From NCBI RefSeq assembly GCF_002934365.1, contig NZ_PTIY01000018.1:1-64000 (forward strand): a stretch of DNA of 64,000 bases, written 5' to 3'. This document shows positions 63,209 to 64,000 of the stretch, piece by piece. This DNA comes from Methylobacter tundripaludum (GTDB taxonomy: Bacteria > Pseudomonadota > Gammaproteobacteria > Methylococcales > Methylomonadaceae). Position numbers and translations under genes: made by a program. The notes beneath the pieces were generated by a model. It made no database searches. It had not been told where the DNA came from and worked only from the letters and a program-made list of their open reading frames with translations. The first letter of the stretch is position 1; each line of letters opens with the position of its first letter.

Positions 63209-64000
63209 TTGCTGTCTACTATAAAAATTGTGCTGGTCGAAACGACGCATCCGGGAAACATAGGCGCTGTTGCCCGTGCGATGAAAAACATGAAGATGCA
63301 TAATCTCTGGCTGGTTGCACCTAAAATATTCCCCAGCGCCGATGCCACCTCCAGGGCTTCCGGCGCCGACGACGTGTTGGCGGGCGCGACCGTCTGCCGG
63401 ACTTTGCAGGAGGCCATTGCCGATTGCCAACTGGTGATTGGCGCCAGCGCCCGAGGCCGGACCATCAGCTGGCCGGAACTGACACCCAGGGAATGCGCGG
63501 AAAAAATATTGATCAATGAACCGGGCAACGGCCGCGACGGCTCCCAGCAGTCTTGCGGCATACACACCATCCCTGGCGATAAAGTGGCTATCGTTTTCGG
63601 CCGGGAAAACTCGGGCTTAAAAAATCACGAACTGGACCTGTGTCATTTTTTGCTGCGCATTCCCTGCAATAGCGAATACAGTTCCTTAAATATCGCCGCA
63701 GCCGTCCAGATTGTTTGTTATGAATTATTCGTGACATCGGGGCTGGCCGCACAAGAAGAAATCTTCGTCGGCGATAAAGGCGAAGAACCTTTGGCTACGG
63801 CGGCGCAAATGGAATCTTTCTACACTCATCTTGCCGAAGCCTTAACCGACATAGGCTTTATGCATCCTGCCAAATCAAAGTCCATTATGCGGCGCTTACG
63901 CCGGATTTATAACCGGATACAACTGGACACCAAGGAACTGGACATACTCCGGGGCATCCTGAGAATGTCTCAAGGCCACAAGAGGAATACCGATGTTTAA
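63209..64000 (+). CDS. trmJ: tRNA (cytidine/uridine-2'-O-)-methyltransferase TrmJ
   Basis: A 263-residue SPOUT methyltransferase ending exactly at the window edge (TAA 63998-64000). It starts at TTG 63209 behind AAGG. Motifs: VLVETTHPGNIGAVARAMKN at the N terminus, VAIVFGRENSGLKNHEL and IPCNSEYSSLNIAAAVQIV, which form the trefoil knot that binds S-adenosylmethionine. It methylates position 32 of tRNAs. It diverges from suhB. Confidence 0.92.
   Translation: MLSTIKIVLVETTHPGNIGAVARAMKNMKMHNLWLVAPKIFPSADATSRASGADDVLAGATVCRTLQEAIADCQLVIGASARGRTISWPELTPRECAEKILINEPGNGRDGSQQSCGIHTIPGDKVAIVFGRENSGLKNHELDLCHFLLRIPCNSEYSSLNIAAAVQIVCYELFVTSGLAAQEEIFVGDKGEEPLATAAQMESFYTHLAEALTDIGFMHPAKSKSIMRRLRRIYNRIQLDTKELDILRGILRMSQGHKRNTDV

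Overview
The window reads as chromosome of a gammaproteobacterium, most likely a Methylococcales-type methanotroph. This is an inference: a pyrophosphate-dependent phosphofructokinase sits next to fructose-bisphosphatase, the pssA-leuA order and general protein character fit, and REP-like intergenic palindromes are common. No methane oxidation gene is present in the window to prove it. Housekeeping genes flank a large accessory island between about 3.1 and 37.5 kb.

Left edge (1-2.9 kb): two near-consensus sigma-70 promoters fire leftwards out of the window. They are followed by about 1 kb without a convincing gene, then a quinone oxidoreductase and a 3-mercaptopyruvate-type sulfurtransferase.

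Island, cargo half (3.1-15.2 kb, plus strand): three proteins carry the eCIS-associated core domain (DUF4157, with an HExxH motif). Each has a different C-terminal region: a putative Cys-His-Asp papain-like enzyme, a 2006-residue giant ending in a PD-(D/E)xK nuclease-like domain, and an unrecognised domain. Each is followed by a small partner gene (two soluble proteins and one lipoprotein) that could be immunity or accessory factors. Between the second and third cassette lie decayed remnants of a fourth. A cysteine-cluster protein closes the run.

Island, machine half (15.3-37.5 kb, minus strand): a tightly packed operon of 18 genes encodes an extracellular contractile injection system related to Afp/PVC. 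In transcription order it holds a cap protein, an unknown protein, sheath, three tube proteins, a DUF5908 small protein, a LysM hub protein, VgrG-like spike, a small protein, gp25-like baseplate, PAAR-like tip, two large baseplate proteins, a fibre with an S74 chaperone domain, tape measure and AAA+ ATPase. The cargo and machine halves converge tail to tail at 15.22-15.27 kb. The likely picture is a particle loaded with the DUF4157 proteins and released on lysis. The target cell is unknown.

Right half (38-64 kb) is mostly housekeeping: thpR, xseA, two YcgR-like PilZ proteins, an SMR transporter, TusB/DsrC-like proteins, hslR, rhodanese, ispH, rraA, trhP, dtd, a gamma-glutamylcyclotransferase, PPi-PFK, fbp, arfB, eutBC, pssA, leuA, a family-4 uracil-DNA glycosylase, rimI, suhB and trmJ. 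Standing out at 51.5-55.3 kb is a PlcP-like phosphoesterase, an LplT-like transporter and an MGDG-synthase-like glycosyltransferase behind a possible Pho box. This looks like a phosphorus-starvation lipid remodelling module. Several dispersed repeats (a 47-nt element in three copies, REP-like palindromes, and an in-frame 63-nt tandem) lie between these genes and extend some open reading frames artificially, so several starts were moved downstream.
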